Shown here piece by piece: positions 8,251 to 16,618 of a stretch of DNA of 64,000 nucleotides. Each line of letters opens with the position of its first letter. Position 1 is the stretch's first letter. The position numbers and the translations under genes were made by a program. Origin of the DNA: Mesorhizobium sp. B2-4-15 (GTDB taxonomy: Bacteria; Pseudomonadota; Alphaproteobacteria; Rhizobiales; Rhizobiaceae). Under the pieces are notes generated by a model, which was given only the letters and a program-made list of their open reading frames with translations, did not search any database and was not told the origin of the DNA. The DNA lies in contig NZ_VFUZ01000005.1 in assembly GCF_006658505.1 (NCBI RefSeq), positions 186,001 to 250,000 of the forward strand. The letters run 5' to 3'.

Positions 8251-9905
8251 TGGCAGACAGCAAAGCGAAACCCGGCGTGCTGCTCGATATCCGCAACCTG
8301 CGCATCGAGGCGATGGTATACCCGCCCGGCGAGGCGCCAAGGAACATCGTGCTGGTGCATGATGTCTCGCTGACGCTCGAGAAGGGCAAGGTGCTCGGCC
8401 TGATCGGCGAGTCCGGTGCTGGCAAATCGACCATCGGCCTGTCGTCGATGGGTTATGGCCGTGGCGGCGTGCGCATCACCGGCGGCGAAGTCATTCTCAA
8501 CGGCCGCGACATCCTGAAAGGCGGCAAGGAGGGTTTCCGCAAGCTGCGCGGCCGCGAGGTCTGCTATGTCGCGCAATCGGCGGCGGCGGCTTTCAATCCG
8601 GCGCACAGGCTGATGGACCAGGTGGTGGAAGCCACGCTGCTGCACGGCACGGCGACACGCGCCGAGGCCGAGAAGCGGGCTGTCGCGCTGTTCAGGAAGC
8701 TCAGCCTGCCCAATCCGGAAACCATCGGCGAACGTTTTCCGCACCAGGTCTCGGGCGGCCAGCTGCAACGTGTGATGACGGCGATGGCGCTGTGCTCGGA
8801 GCCGGACCTGATCGTCTTCGACGAACCGACGACGGCGCTCGACGTGACGACGCAGATCGACGTGCTGTCGGCGATCAAGGATGCCATCCGCGACACCCAT
8901 GTGGCGGCGCTCTACATCACCCACGACCTTGCCGTGGTCGCCCAGGTCTCCGACGAGATCATGGTGCTTCGCCATGGCCGGCTCGTCGAATGGGGCGGCA
9001 CCCGCCAGATCATCAAGGAACCGCGCCAGGAATACACCAACGCCCTGGTCTCGGTGCATGAGATCGAACATGCCGAGCAGAACCCCGGCGCCACGCCGTT
9101 CCTGTCGGTCAAGAACGTCACCGCCGCCTATGGCGGCGGCCACGTCAAGGTGTTGAAGAACGTCTCGGTCGATATCTATCCCGGCCAGACGCTGGCCGTG
9201 GTCGGCGAATCCGGCTCCGGCAAGTCGACGCTGGCGCGTGCCATCACCGGCCTCTTGCCGCCAGAACAAGGCACGGTCACCTTCGATGGGCGCCCGCTGG
9301 CCAACCGGCTTGCCGACCGGCCGAAGGAGGATCTGCGCCAGCTGCAGATGATCTACCAGATGGCCGACGTGGCGATGAACCCGCGCCAGACCGTCGGCAC
9401 CATCATCGGGCGGCCGCTCGAATTCTATTTCGGCATGCGCGGCAGGGAGCGCGACAGGCGTGTAGCCGAGCTGCTCGACGAGATCGAGATGGGCAAAGGC
9501 TTTGTCGACCGCTATCCCGCCGAGCTTTCCGGCGGCCAGAAGCAGCGCGTCTGCATCGCCCGCTCACTGGCCGCCAAGCCCAAGCTGATCATCTGCGACG
9601 AGGTAACGTCCGCACTCGACCCGCTGGTGGCACACGGCATCCTCAAGCTGCTCTTGAACCTGCAGCAGCACGAAAAGGTCGCCTATCTGTTCATCACCCA
9701 CGATCTGGCGACGGTGAAGTCGATCGCCGATTCGATCGCGGTCATGTATCGCGGCGAGGTGGTGCGATACGGCTCGAAGAGCAAGGTGCTGACGCCGCCA
9801 TTCGACGCCTACACCGACCTTTTGCTGTCGTCGGTTCCGGAAATGGAGATCGGCTGGTTGGAAAAGGCGATCAAGGGGCGGCGCATGGAAAGTGCGGGGA
9901 ATTAG
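8250..9905 (+). CDS. Fused double ABC ATPase (DppD-DppF type)
   Basis: 551 aa with two complete nucleotide-binding domains in one chain. First domain: Walker A G-E-S-G-A-G-K-S near residue 51, signature V-S-G-G-Q-L-Q-R, Walker B followed by D-E-P-T. Second domain: Walker A G-E-S-G-S-G-K-S near residue 320, signature L-S-G-G-Q-K-Q-R and a divergent Walker B ending C-D-E-V-T-S-A-L-D. It should energise the two permeases upstream. The strong site aaaggagg (8233-8240) fits ATG at 8250; GTG at 8247 is the alternative. In many genomes these domains are two genes; a fusion is a known variant. Confidence 0.9.
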   Translation: MADSKAKPGVLLDIRNLRIEAMVYPPGEAPRNIVLVHDVSLTLEKGKVLGLIGESGAGKSTIGLSSMGYGRGGVRITGGEVILNGRDILKGGKEGFRKLRGREVCYVAQSAAAAFNPAHRLMDQVVEATLLHGTATRAEAEKRAVALFRKLSLPNPETIGERFPHQVSGGQLQRVMTAMALCSEPDLIVFDEPTTALDVTTQIDVLSAIKDAIRDTHVAALYITHDLAVVAQVSDEIMVLRHGRLVEWGGTRQIIKEPRQEYTNALVSVHEIEHAEQNPGATPFLSVKNVTAAYGGGHVKVLKNVSVDIYPGQTLAVVGESGSGKSTLARAITGLLPPEQGTVTFDGRPLANRLADRPKEDLRQLQMIYQMADVAMNPRQTVGTIIGRPLEFYFGMRGRERDRRVAELLDEIEMGKGFVDRYPAELSGGQKQRVCIARSLAAKPKLIICDEVTSALDPLVAHGILKLLLNLQQHEKVAYLFITHDLATVKSIADSIAVMYRGEVVRYGSKSKVLTPPFDAYTDLLLSSVPEMEIGWLEKAIKGRRMESAGN

Positions 9906-9951
9906 CGATCGGCCGAATCAGGGGCGGCCGTCATCCGCATGCAACACAAGA

Positions 9952-9998
9952 ACGCCACCGTCCTTCGGACGGGCGTCGCCTGTGTGACGTTATTTTTT
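9952..9998 (+). terminator. UUCG-type hairpin with T-run between ATPase and second binding-protein gene
   Basis: The stem ccgtc/gacgg closes a C-UUCG-G tetraloop and is extended by outer acgc/gcgt pairing (9952-9976). A six-T run follows about 16 bases later (9993-9998), which is further than in a classical terminator. It may act as a partial terminator or as an RNA-stabilising or processing hairpin that separates expression of the second binding protein from the transporter genes. Confidence 0.45.
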
Positions 9999-10014
9999 CA
10001 AGAAGGGGTAGGAC

Positions 10015-11601
10015 ATGAAGACTGAACTCGACCATCTCGCTGAACTCGCCGGCCGGGGCCGGATATCGCGTCGCGATTTCCTTGGCCGCACCGCGGCACT
10101 GGGCGTATCGGCCGCGCTGGCAACGACGCTGGCCGGGAAAGCCTTCGCACAGACGCCGGTCAAGGGCGGCATCCTCAAGGCCGGCCTGCAGGGCGGCGAA
10201 TCGACCAACAGCCTCGATCCGGCGCTGAACCTCAGCCAGGTCACCTACAGTTTTTGCAAGCAGTGGGGCGAATATCTGGTTCGGCTGATGCCGGACAACA
10301 GCCTGACTCACCTGATCGCCGAGGAGATCGGCGCGTCCAAGGACGCCAAGACCTGGACGATCAAGGTGCGCGACGGCATCGAATTCCATAATGGCAAGAC
10401 CGTTGCCGCCGAAGACGTCGCCGCCACGCTCGAGCGCCATGCCGACGAGAAGTCGAAGTCGGGCGCGCTCGGCGTCCTCAAGAACATCAAGGGCATCAAG
10501 GCCAGCGGCAAGGAAGTCATCGTCACGCTCGGCGACGCCGACGCCGATTTCCCCTATCTGATGGCCGACTATCACCTCGTCATCCAGCCGAATGGCGGCA
10601 AGGACAATCCCAACGCCGGCATCAGCGCCGGTCCTTACAAGGTCACGGTCAACCAACCAGGCGTGCGCCATGGCGGCGAGCGCTTCGCCAATTACTGGCG
10701 CGGCGACAAGGCGGGCCATGCCGACCAGATCGAGATCGTCGTCATCAACGACGCCACGGCCAGGCTGGCGGCGCTGCAGGGCGGCCAGGTCCACATGATC
10801 AACCGTATCGAGCCGAAAGTCGTCGACCTGGTCAAGCGCATCCCCGGCGTCAGCATCGAGAACGTGTCGGGCCGGGGCTACTACCCGTTCAACATGTTTT
10901 GCGACACGGCACCGTTCGACAACAATGATCTGAGGATGGCGCTGAAGCTCGCCATCGACCGCGACGAAATGCTGGAGAAGATCCTGCGCGGCTACGGCTC
11001 GGTCGGCAACGACTTCCCGATCAACGAGGCCTATCCGCTGTTTACCGCCATCGAACAGCGCAAGTTCGACCCGGAGAAGGCCGCGGCAGCCTACAAGAAG
11101 TCGGGCCACAGCGGCTCCATCCTGCTGCGGACCTCGGACGTCGCCTTCCCCGGCGCCGTCGATGCCGCCCAGCTCTACCAGCAGTCCTGCGCCAAGGCGG
11201 GCATCAAGATCGAGATCAAGCGCGAGCCCGGCGACGGCTACTGGTCGGAAGTCTGGAACAAGCAGCCCTTCTCGCTTTCCTACTGGGGCGGACGCCCGAC
11301 GCAGGACCAGATGTATTCCACCGGCTATGTGTCGACCGCCGACTGGAACGACACGCGCTTCAAGCGGCCGGAATTCGACAAGATGCTGTTTGCGGCGCGC
11401 GGCGAACTCGACCAGGACAAGCGCAAGGCGATCTATCACGACATGGCGGTGATGATGCGCGATGAAGGCGGCCTGATCGTGCCCTTCTTCAACCAGTTCA
11501 TCGACGCGGCCGCGACCAGCAAGATCAGCGGCTGGGTGAAAAACCCGATTGGCGAAATGATGGATGGCTATGCGCTTGGCGAGTGCTGGCTGAACGCCTG
11601 A
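10015..11601 (+). CDS. ABC transporter substrate-binding protein, family 5, second paralogous copy
   Basis: 528 aa, same length as the copy at 4854 and clearly paralogous over its whole length (shared blocks include E-S-T-N-S-L-D-P-A-L, S-A-G-P-Y, R-H-G-G-E-R-F-A-N-Y-W and G-N-D-F-P-I-N). Tat signal near residues 18-43 (I-S-R-R-D-F-L-G-R ... A-F-A-Q). Ribosome site aaggggtagg lies just before the ATG. No second set of permeases follows, so both binding proteins probably feed the same transporter, perhaps widening substrate range. Differences in the cleft positions cannot be judged by eye. Confidence 0.87.
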   Translation: MKTELDHLAELAGRGRISRRDFLGRTAALGVSAALATTLAGKAFAQTPVKGGILKAGLQGGESTNSLDPALNLSQVTYSFCKQWGEYLVRLMPDNSLTHLIAEEIGASKDAKTWTIKVRDGIEFHNGKTVAAEDVAATLERHADEKSKSGALGVLKNIKGIKASGKEVIVTLGDADADFPYLMADYHLVIQPNGGKDNPNAGISAGPYKVTVNQPGVRHGGERFANYWRGDKAGHADQIEIVVINDATARLAALQGGQVHMINRIEPKVVDLVKRIPGVSIENVSGRGYYPFNMFCDTAPFDNNDLRMALKLAIDRDEMLEKILRGYGSVGNDFPINEAYPLFTAIEQRKFDPEKAAAAYKKSGHSGSILLRTSDVAFPGAVDAAQLYQQSCAKAGIKIEIKREPGDGYWSEVWNKQPFSLSYWGGRPTQDQMYSTGYVSTADWNDTRFKRPEFDKMLFAARGELDQDKRKAIYHDMAVMMRDEGGLIVPFFNQFIDAAATSKISGWVKNPIGEMMDGYALGECWLNA

Positions 11602-11621
11602 TATCTCCCTGAGACTGAACA

Positions 11622-11657
11622 GCGCCGCGTGTTCAAACGACACGCGGCGCGCTCTTT
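11622..11657 (+). terminator. Rho-independent terminator after second binding-protein gene
   Basis: Eleven-base perfect stem GCGCCGCGTGT (11622-11632) and ACACGCGGCGC (11640-11650) with a 7-base loop, followed by gctctttt. It lies 20 bases after the stop and ends the transporter unit. Confidence 0.8.
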
Positions 11658-11672
11658 TCCGCGGACAATTGC

Positions 11673-12524
11673 ATGGAGGAGCCCGTGGCGCTCAAATCCA
11701 AACTCTTGCTGATCGTCCTCGACGGCGTGCCGTACCGGAACTGGCGCCGGCTGATGGGCAATCTCGAAGGCTGGGTGCAGTCCGGCGAGGCGCAAGTGTG
11801 GAAAATGCGTTCCGTGCTGCCGTCGACCTCCGCCTGTTGCTACGCTTCTATCCACACCGGGGTGTCGCCGCAGGTGCACGGTATCCTGTCCAACGAGAAC
11901 CGGTTCCGGGTCGAGCAGCCGGACATCTTCTGCGAAGTCAGCAAGGCCGGAGGCAAGACCGGCGCGGTCACCCACTCCTACTGGTCGGAATTCTTCCGGT
12001 CCTATCCGTTCGATCTTGTCGAGGACATGGAATATGACGAGCCCGGCGGGCCGATCACGCATGGCCGCTTCCACACAATGACCGGCTACAACGCCCGCAA
12101 CCAGATGACGCCGAGCGACGTCGACCTGTTCGCGACGCTGACCATGCTGACCAAACGCCACGGCATCGACTATGGCATCCTGCACACCTGCACGCTGGAC
12201 TCGATGGGCCACCGTTTCGGCCATGACTGCCACGAGATGGACCATGCCTGCTATGCCATGGACGGCATGCTGGCGGCCTTCCTGCCGGGCTGGATCGCGG
12301 CCGGCTACGAGGTCATGGTTACCGCCGATCACGGTCAAACGGATCGCGGCCATCATGGCGGCCGTGATGACGAGATGCAGGATTTCGCGCTGTATTATTT
12401 CGGCGCGGGCAAAGGGCCGGAGGCAGATGTACTGCTCGACCAGTTGCAGCTGGCGCCGACGGTGTTGAGCCGGCTGGGTGTGGCGATACCTGCAACGATG
12501 AAGGCGAAACCGTTTTTGGGGTGA
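11673..12524 (+). CDS. Alkaline phosphatase-superfamily phosphodiesterase / nucleotide pyrophosphatase-like
   Basis: 283 aa of the type I phosphodiesterase/nucleotide pyrophosphatase fold. Metal-site elements are visible: L-I-V-L-D-G-V near residue 15, the nucleophile region L-P-S-T-S-A around residue 50, D-S-M-G-H in the middle and the final T-A-D-H-G-Q-T-D followed by H-H-G-G. It is short and has no signal peptide or anchor, so it should be cytoplasmic. Start is ATG 11673, or GTG 11685 if ggaggag (11675-11681) is the ribosome site. It follows the transporter terminator and may belong to the same catabolic unit. The substrate is not predictable; such enzymes hydrolyse phosphonates, nucleotides or phosphodiesters. 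Confidence 0.7.
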   Translation: MEEPVALKSKLLLIVLDGVPYRNWRRLMGNLEGWVQSGEAQVWKMRSVLPSTSACCYASIHTGVSPQVHGILSNENRFRVEQPDIFCEVSKAGGKTGAVTHSYWSEFFRSYPFDLVEDMEYDEPGGPITHGRFHTMTGYNARNQMTPSDVDLFATLTMLTKRHGIDYGILHTCTLDSMGHRFGHDCHEMDHACYAMDGMLAAFLPGWIAAGYEVMVTADHGQTDRGHHGGRDDEMQDFALYYFGAGKGPEADVLLDQLQLAPTVLSRLGVAIPATMKAKPFLG

Positions 12525-12546
12525 GTGGGCAACCGTGAGGTTGGCG

Positions 12547-12666
12547 CCCCTCTCCCCGTCCCTATACGGGGTGAGGGCAGCCTAGACGTCGAATATGATC
12601 ACTCCAACGCTCGTGCTGCCCCTCATCCGCCTGCCGGCACCTTCTCCCCGTGGAACGGGGAGAAGG
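12547..12666. repeat. Composite palindromic intergenic repeat
   Basis: Two hairpins, 12548-12577 (ccctctccccg/cggggtgaggg, one mismatch) and 12641-12665 (cttctcccc/ggggagaag), are joined by segments that also pair with each other (gtgagggcagc with gctgcccctcat). This type of pyrimidine-rich palindrome occurs in many copies between genes of Mesorhizobium. It fills most of the gap between the phosphodiesterase and the sigma factor gene. Confidence 0.6.
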
Positions 12667-12783
12667 GATACTCTGGCAACCTCCCCGCTCTTCGGTTAGC
12701 CTCCGCGAATTCCTTGGCGGAGGATGAACCTTTTTGGGCCGTTCAGCGACAGAGCAGGCAGGAGCCAGGCGGCTCGACCGGCC

Positions 12784-13350
12784 ATGACGGCGGCGACGGA
12801 GACCGATCGCGCGCTTGTCGACCGGGTCGCGAAGGGCGACCGGGCCGCCGTGCGGCTCCTGTTCATGCGTCATCACGCGCGGGTCTACCGCTTCGTGGCG
12901 CGCCAGACGGGATCGGAAATGATGGCTGACGATATCGCGAACGAGGTGTTCCTTGAATTGTGGCGCCAGGCGCCGGGTTTCGAGGGACGTTCCGAAGTCT
13001 CGACGTGGCTGCTCGGCATCGCTCGGTTCAAGGCGCTGTCGCTGCTGCGCAAGAAGAAGGAAGACTGGATCGACGACGAGGCCGCAGCCGCAGTGCCCGA
13101 CAGCGCCGACACGCCGGAAGTCGTCACCATGAAGGAAGACAAGGCCGCCGCCTTGCGGCGTTTCATCGACGCCTTGCCCGAAGAACACCGCACGGTGATC
13201 GACCTCGCCTATTATCACGGACAGTCGGTGACCGAGATCGGCGAGGTGCTCGGCATCCCGGTGGCGACCGTCAAGACCCGGATGTTCTACGCCCGCAAGA
13301 AACTCGGCGAGGCCCTCAAGGCCGCCGGTTACGACAGGGGGTGGCCATGA
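12784..13350 (+). CDS. ECF-type RNA polymerase sigma factor
   Basis: 188 aa. Region 2 is visible near residues 15-75 (L-F-x-R-H-H-A-R-V-Y-R-F, then A-D-D-I-A-N-E-V-F-L-E-L-W) and region 4 near residues 120-185 (L-P-E-E-H-R-T-V-I-D-L-A-Y, I-A-E-like helix V-T-E-I-G-E-V-L-G-I-P-V-A-T-V-K-T-R). It directs RNA polymerase to a small alternative regulon. Start is uncertain: ATG 12784 gives the usual length, while ATG 12724 abuts a GGAGG with no spacer. The stop overlaps the next start, which encodes its anti-sigma factor. Confidence 0.9.
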   Translation: MTAATETDRALVDRVAKGDRAAVRLLFMRHHARVYRFVARQTGSEMMADDIANEVFLELWRQAPGFEGRSEVSTWLLGIARFKALSLLRKKKEDWIDDEAAAAVPDSADTPEVVTMKEDKAAALRRFIDALPEEHRTVIDLAYYHGQSVTEIGEVLGIPVATVKTRMFYARKKLGEALKAAGYDRGWP

Positions 13351-14015
13351 GCGCCGCTGAAAAGATGTCGCGCCGCGACGAAATGGAAGCGCTGCTGCCA
13401 TTCTATCTGAACGGCTCTCTGGAAGGCGCGGAACTGGAAGCCGTCGAGGAATGGCTGGCCAGCGACCCCGCAGCGATGGCGGCCCTTGGCGAGGCCGAGG
13501 CCGAATTCTCGGGTACATCAGCCGCCAATGAAGCGATCCGCCCACCCGCCGACGCGCTCAGCCGCTTCGCCAAGGCGCTCGACGCAGAGGCAGGACCGGC
13601 GCGGATGCCGACCGGCTCGTCCTGGCTGGCGCAAGCCTGGGGCCGCTTCATGGCGGTACCCGTCGGCGTCGCCTGGGCGGCGGCAGCGGTCCTGCTGGCG
13701 CTGATCGTGGTGCAGTCGCTGGTGCAGCCGGGCGGCAAGGGCAAGGATTTCGAGATTGCCGGCGCCGAGGACGATCTGGCGAAGATGCCGTTCGCGCTGG
13801 TCAAGTTCAAGCCGGATGCGAAAATGTCCGACGTTTCCAGTTTCCTCGGTGGCAATGGGCTGAGGATCATCGGCGGGCCGACCGCCGACGGCGTGTTCCG
13901 GCTCGCCATTCCCGCAGCCAACACGGCCGACTACAGCAAGGAGCTCGGCCTTATTGCCGCCCAGCCTTTCATCGAGACTGTGATCGAGGGAAGGAAACCG
14001 GCTGATGGCGGCTAA
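13347..14015 (+). CDS. Membrane anti-sigma factor with subtilase-propeptide-like periplasmic domain
   Basis: 222 aa. The N-terminal part (residues about 10-95) has the zinc-less anti-sigma pattern beginning E-M-E-A-L-L-P-F-Y-L-N-G-S-L. One membrane helix lies near residues 107-127 (V-A-W-A-A-A-A-V-L-L-A-L-I-V). The periplasmic domain (about 145-215) starts A-L-V-K-F-K-P-D-A and continues with an alpha/beta pattern ending F-I-E-T-V. That pattern resembles the propeptide (I9/fervidolysin-like) domain of subtilases, including the domain in the next gene. ATG 13347 overlaps the sigma stop; the end overlaps the protease start. Anti-sigma assignment is by position and topology. Confidence 0.8.
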   Translation: MSAAEKMSRRDEMEALLPFYLNGSLEGAELEAVEEWLASDPAAMAALGEAEAEFSGTSAANEAIRPPADALSRFAKALDAEAGPARMPTGSSWLAQAWGRFMAVPVGVAWAAAAVLLALIVVQSLVQPGGKGKDFEIAGAEDDLAKMPFALVKFKPDAKMSDVSSFLGGNGLRIIGGPTADGVFRLAIPAANTADYSKELGLIAAQPFIETVIEGRKPADGG

Positions 14016-15549
14016 GGCGGTCATTCGATTTGCGGCGATCCTGGAGCGGTTCACGGTTTCACCGAAACGTAAACCCGCTCCGTCTGCTTTCCTTTACGCA
14101 ATTCCGGACGGAAAACCGCTACGCACTTTTGCTGGAATTGCTCTGGCGGCGGCGATGACAATCGCCGCCGTGCCTGCCTCGGCGCAGACCAACGGTACCA
14201 ATCCCGACGGCACGAAAATCGACTGTCGCAACGGGGCCAACGCGGCCGGCGCCGATTGCGCCAAGGATGGCAATGGCGCCAAGAACAATGCCGGCGGCGC
14301 GGGTCCTGGTCAGGCGGTCTTTCTTCCCGCCCTGATCGTCGATCTGTTTCCCAACCCGGCGCCTGCGCTGGCGCCTGGGCCGGCACCACGGCCGGAACCG
14401 GCGATGCCGCCTGCCAACAACCAGGCCGGTCCGCCGCCGAGCGGCCCGATCGTGTCGCCGACCGACCTCATCGCCGTTCAGCCGCCGCGCGCCGTGGCCG
14501 GCGAATTCGTGCCCGACGAAGTGTTGGTGACGGTCGATGGCGATGGCGCCGCAGTGCAGCAGATTGCCGCCTCCTTCGGGCTTGAAGTGCGTTCGCAGCG
14601 CCAGTCGCGCCTGCTCGGCGCCACTCTGGTGCGCTTCGGCATTCCCGACGGCCGCCCCGTCGGAGTGGTGCTGGCACAGCTTGCCGCCGACGGCCGCACG
14701 CAGCGGCGCGAACCCAACCACATCTACTCGCTGCAGCAGGCGGCCGGCATCGTCAACTATGCCTTCGACCGCATCGCGCTCGATTCCAAACAGGCCAGCG
14801 GCGAGAACGTCCGTGTCGCGGTCATCGATACCGGCATCGACGACACCAATCCGGCGCTGGCCGGTGTCATCGCCGCGCAATTCGATGCCATGCCCGATGT
14901 GCCGATCGCAAAGCGCGACCATGGCACCTCGGTCGACGGGCTGATCGCCGGTGTCGGCGCGCTGGAGGGCATGGCGCCGGGCGCCAGGATCTATCATGCC
15001 CGCGCCTTCGAGGGTGGCAAATCGACCATGGACGTCATCCTGGCCGCCCTGGACTGGGCTGCCGAGCAGAATGTCAGCATCATCAATATGAGCTTCGTCG
15101 GCCCGAAGAACGACCTGCTCGGCACCGCCTGCGGCAATGCGCGGGCGCTCGGCATGGTTCTGGTCGCAGCCGCCGGCAATAATGGACCGAAAGCGCCCTA
15201 TGGCTATCCGGCGGCCTTCGACGGCGTCATCGCCGTGACCGCCACCGACGCCAGGGACGCGCTGATGCCGCAGGCCAATCGCGGCGCCTACGTCTTCATC
15301 TCGGCGCCGGGCGTCGAGATGGTGGCGCCGAGCGGCGCCGGTTCTGATGTCGTCACCGGCACCTCTTTCGCGGCGGCAATCGTGACCGGCGCCATCGCCA
15401 ACCTGATCCATGCCGCGCCTGACCGCTCGGCCGACGATATCGAGAAGGCGCTGGCAGCAACGGCGAAAGATCTCGGCCCCAAGGGGCGCGACAACGACTT
15501 CGGCTACGGGCTGCTGGACATCAAGGCAGCTGAGGCGGCTAAGGAATGA
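14005..15549 (+). CDS. Exported subtilisin-like (S8) serine protease
   Basis: 514 aa. A signal-like hydrophobic segment is at about residues 40-61 ending A-S-A-Q, followed by a Pro/Ala-rich linker (105-150) and a propeptide-like domain (165-245, begins P-D-E-V-L-V-T-V, ends R-R-E-P-N-H). Catalytic residues: Asp275 in V-I-D-T-G-I, His306 in R-D-H-G-T, oxyanion Asn392 in A-G-N-N-G, Ser454 in G-T-S-F-A-A. Start overlaps the anti-sigma gene by 11 bases, so the three genes form one operon. It is likely to work outside the cytoplasm and could act on the anti-sigma factor. The long basic stretch before the signal suggests the true start may be further in. Confidence 0.88.
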   Translation: MAAKAVIRFAAILERFTVSPKRKPAPSAFLYAIPDGKPLRTFAGIALAAAMTIAAVPASAQTNGTNPDGTKIDCRNGANAAGADCAKDGNGAKNNAGGAGPGQAVFLPALIVDLFPNPAPALAPGPAPRPEPAMPPANNQAGPPPSGPIVSPTDLIAVQPPRAVAGEFVPDEVLVTVDGDGAAVQQIAASFGLEVRSQRQSRLLGATLVRFGIPDGRPVGVVLAQLAADGRTQRREPNHIYSLQQAAGIVNYAFDRIALDSKQASGENVRVAVIDTGIDDTNPALAGVIAAQFDAMPDVPIAKRDHGTSVDGLIAGVGALEGMAPGARIYHARAFEGGKSTMDVILAALDWAAEQNVSIINMSFVGPKNDLLGTACGNARALGMVLVAAAGNNGPKAPYGYPAAFDGVIAVTATDARDALMPQANRGAYVFISAPGVEMVAPSGAGSDVVTGTSFAAAIVTGAIANLIHAAPDRSADDIEKALAATAKDLGPKGRDNDFGYGLLDIKAAEAAKE

Positions 15550-15567
15550 ACGTTAACCTAAAACCGT

Positions 15568-16590
15568 CTAGACTGGCGCCCCGGCGACCGATCCCCTGAC
15601 CACCAGGTCGACCGGCCAGACCTCGCCACGCGCGCCTTCTTCCAGCCCCGAGATCCGCGCCGCCAGCCGCTCGGCGACGCGCGCGCCGGCGAGACGGATG
15701 GAGGAGCGCGTCGTCGACAGCGGAACGGAAAAATTTTCGGGCCTCAGCCAGGGAAAGACGTCGTCATGAGCGATGAGCGACAAGTCGCCAGGGATGGTCA
15801 GGCCGAGGTCGCGCACCGCACGCACGACGCCCAGCGCCATGATCAGGCTGGAGCAGGCGATCGCGGTGGGCGCGCCATCCTGTTCGAGCAGGCGCCTGGT
15901 GGCGCGATAGCCATTCTCCTCGGTCATGACGACGGAACAGACATGGCGGTCGCCCAGGGTCAACCCGCTCGCGGCGAGCGCGCGGCGCACGCCGCGCTCG
16001 CGGTGGATGGCGAAGGTCTCGCGGTCGTCGCCATTGATCAGCGCCAACCGCCGGTGACCGAGCTGGATAAGCAGGCGCGCCGCCTCGTGGAAGGCGCCCT
16101 CATTGTCGATGTCGAGATAGGGATAGTCGAAACCGGAGTCTTCGCTGCGGCCATGGACGATGAACGGAATGCCGAGCGTGTTGACCAGCGCCACGCGCCG
16201 GTCGGCCGGCCATGGCGAGGAAATGTAGACGGCGTCGACCTGCCGGTTGGCGACGATACGCCGGTAGGTCGTCTCCTGGTCGTCGGCATCGGCCGGCGAC
16301 AATACGAGGTCGAGTTCGTGCGCGCGGGCATAATCGCCGAGGCCCGAGAGAAATTCGACGAAGTGCGGATCGATGTCGACGGCCGCACCTGTCGGCAAGA
16401 CGTAGCCGATCATGCCCGACTTGCCCGTCGCCAGCCGACGCGCGCTCGGATTCGGGCGATAGCCATGCCGCTTGGCCGCGTCCATGACGCGCCTGCGCGT
16501 CTCCTCGTTGACCTCTGGATAGCCGTTCAGCGCACGGCTTACCGTGGTCTGCGAGAGCGCCAGCATATGCGCGAGCTGCTTGAGGTTCAC
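15568..16590 (-). CDS. aglR: LacI-family repressor of the alpha-glucoside operon
   Basis: 340 aa. N-terminal HTH is typical of LacI proteins: L-K-Q-L-A-H-M-L-A-L-S-Q-T-T-V-S-R-A-L-N-G (written in parts; residues 3-24), then a hinge with N-P-S-A-R-R-L-A-T-G, and a periplasmic-binding-like effector domain. It is divergent from aglE and separated by 363 bases that contain two copies of the AAAGCGCTTT palindrome, one only 19 bases from its own start. It is therefore likely both self-regulated and the repressor of agl, released by an alpha-glucoside. Symbol by analogy with Sinorhizobium. Confidence 0.88.
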   Translation of the reverse strand: MNLKQLAHMLALSQTTVSRALNGYPEVNEETRRRVMDAAKRHGYRPNPSARRLATGKSGMIGYVLPTGAAVDIDPHFVEFLSGLGDYARAHELDLVLSPADADDQETTYRRIVANRQVDAVYISSPWPADRRVALVNTLGIPFIVHGRSEDSGFDYPYLDIDNEGAFHEAARLLIQLGHRRLALINGDDRETFAIHRERGVRRALAASGLTLGDRHVCSVVMTEENGYRATRRLLEQDGAPTAIACSSLIMALGVVRAVRDLGLTIPGDLSLIAHDDVFPWLRPENFSVPLSTTRSSIRLAGARVAERLAARISGLEEGARGEVWPVDLVVRGSVAGAPV

Positions 16591-16608
16591 AAGAGGCCTC
16601 CTTGCCTC

Positions 16609-16618
16609 AAAGCGCTTT
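16609..16618. promoter_or_regulatory. LacI-type operator, regulator-proximal
   Basis: Perfect palindrome AAAGCGCTTT located 19 bases upstream of the repressor gene start. Its core is identical to the operator at 16828, and the CG-centred symmetry is typical of LacI-family sites. Confidence 0.75.

Noticed and set aside
14051..15411. Long minus-strand open frames opposite the subtilase gene
   Set aside because: They are shadows of a GC-rich coding strand; catalytic motifs lie in order on the plus strand only.
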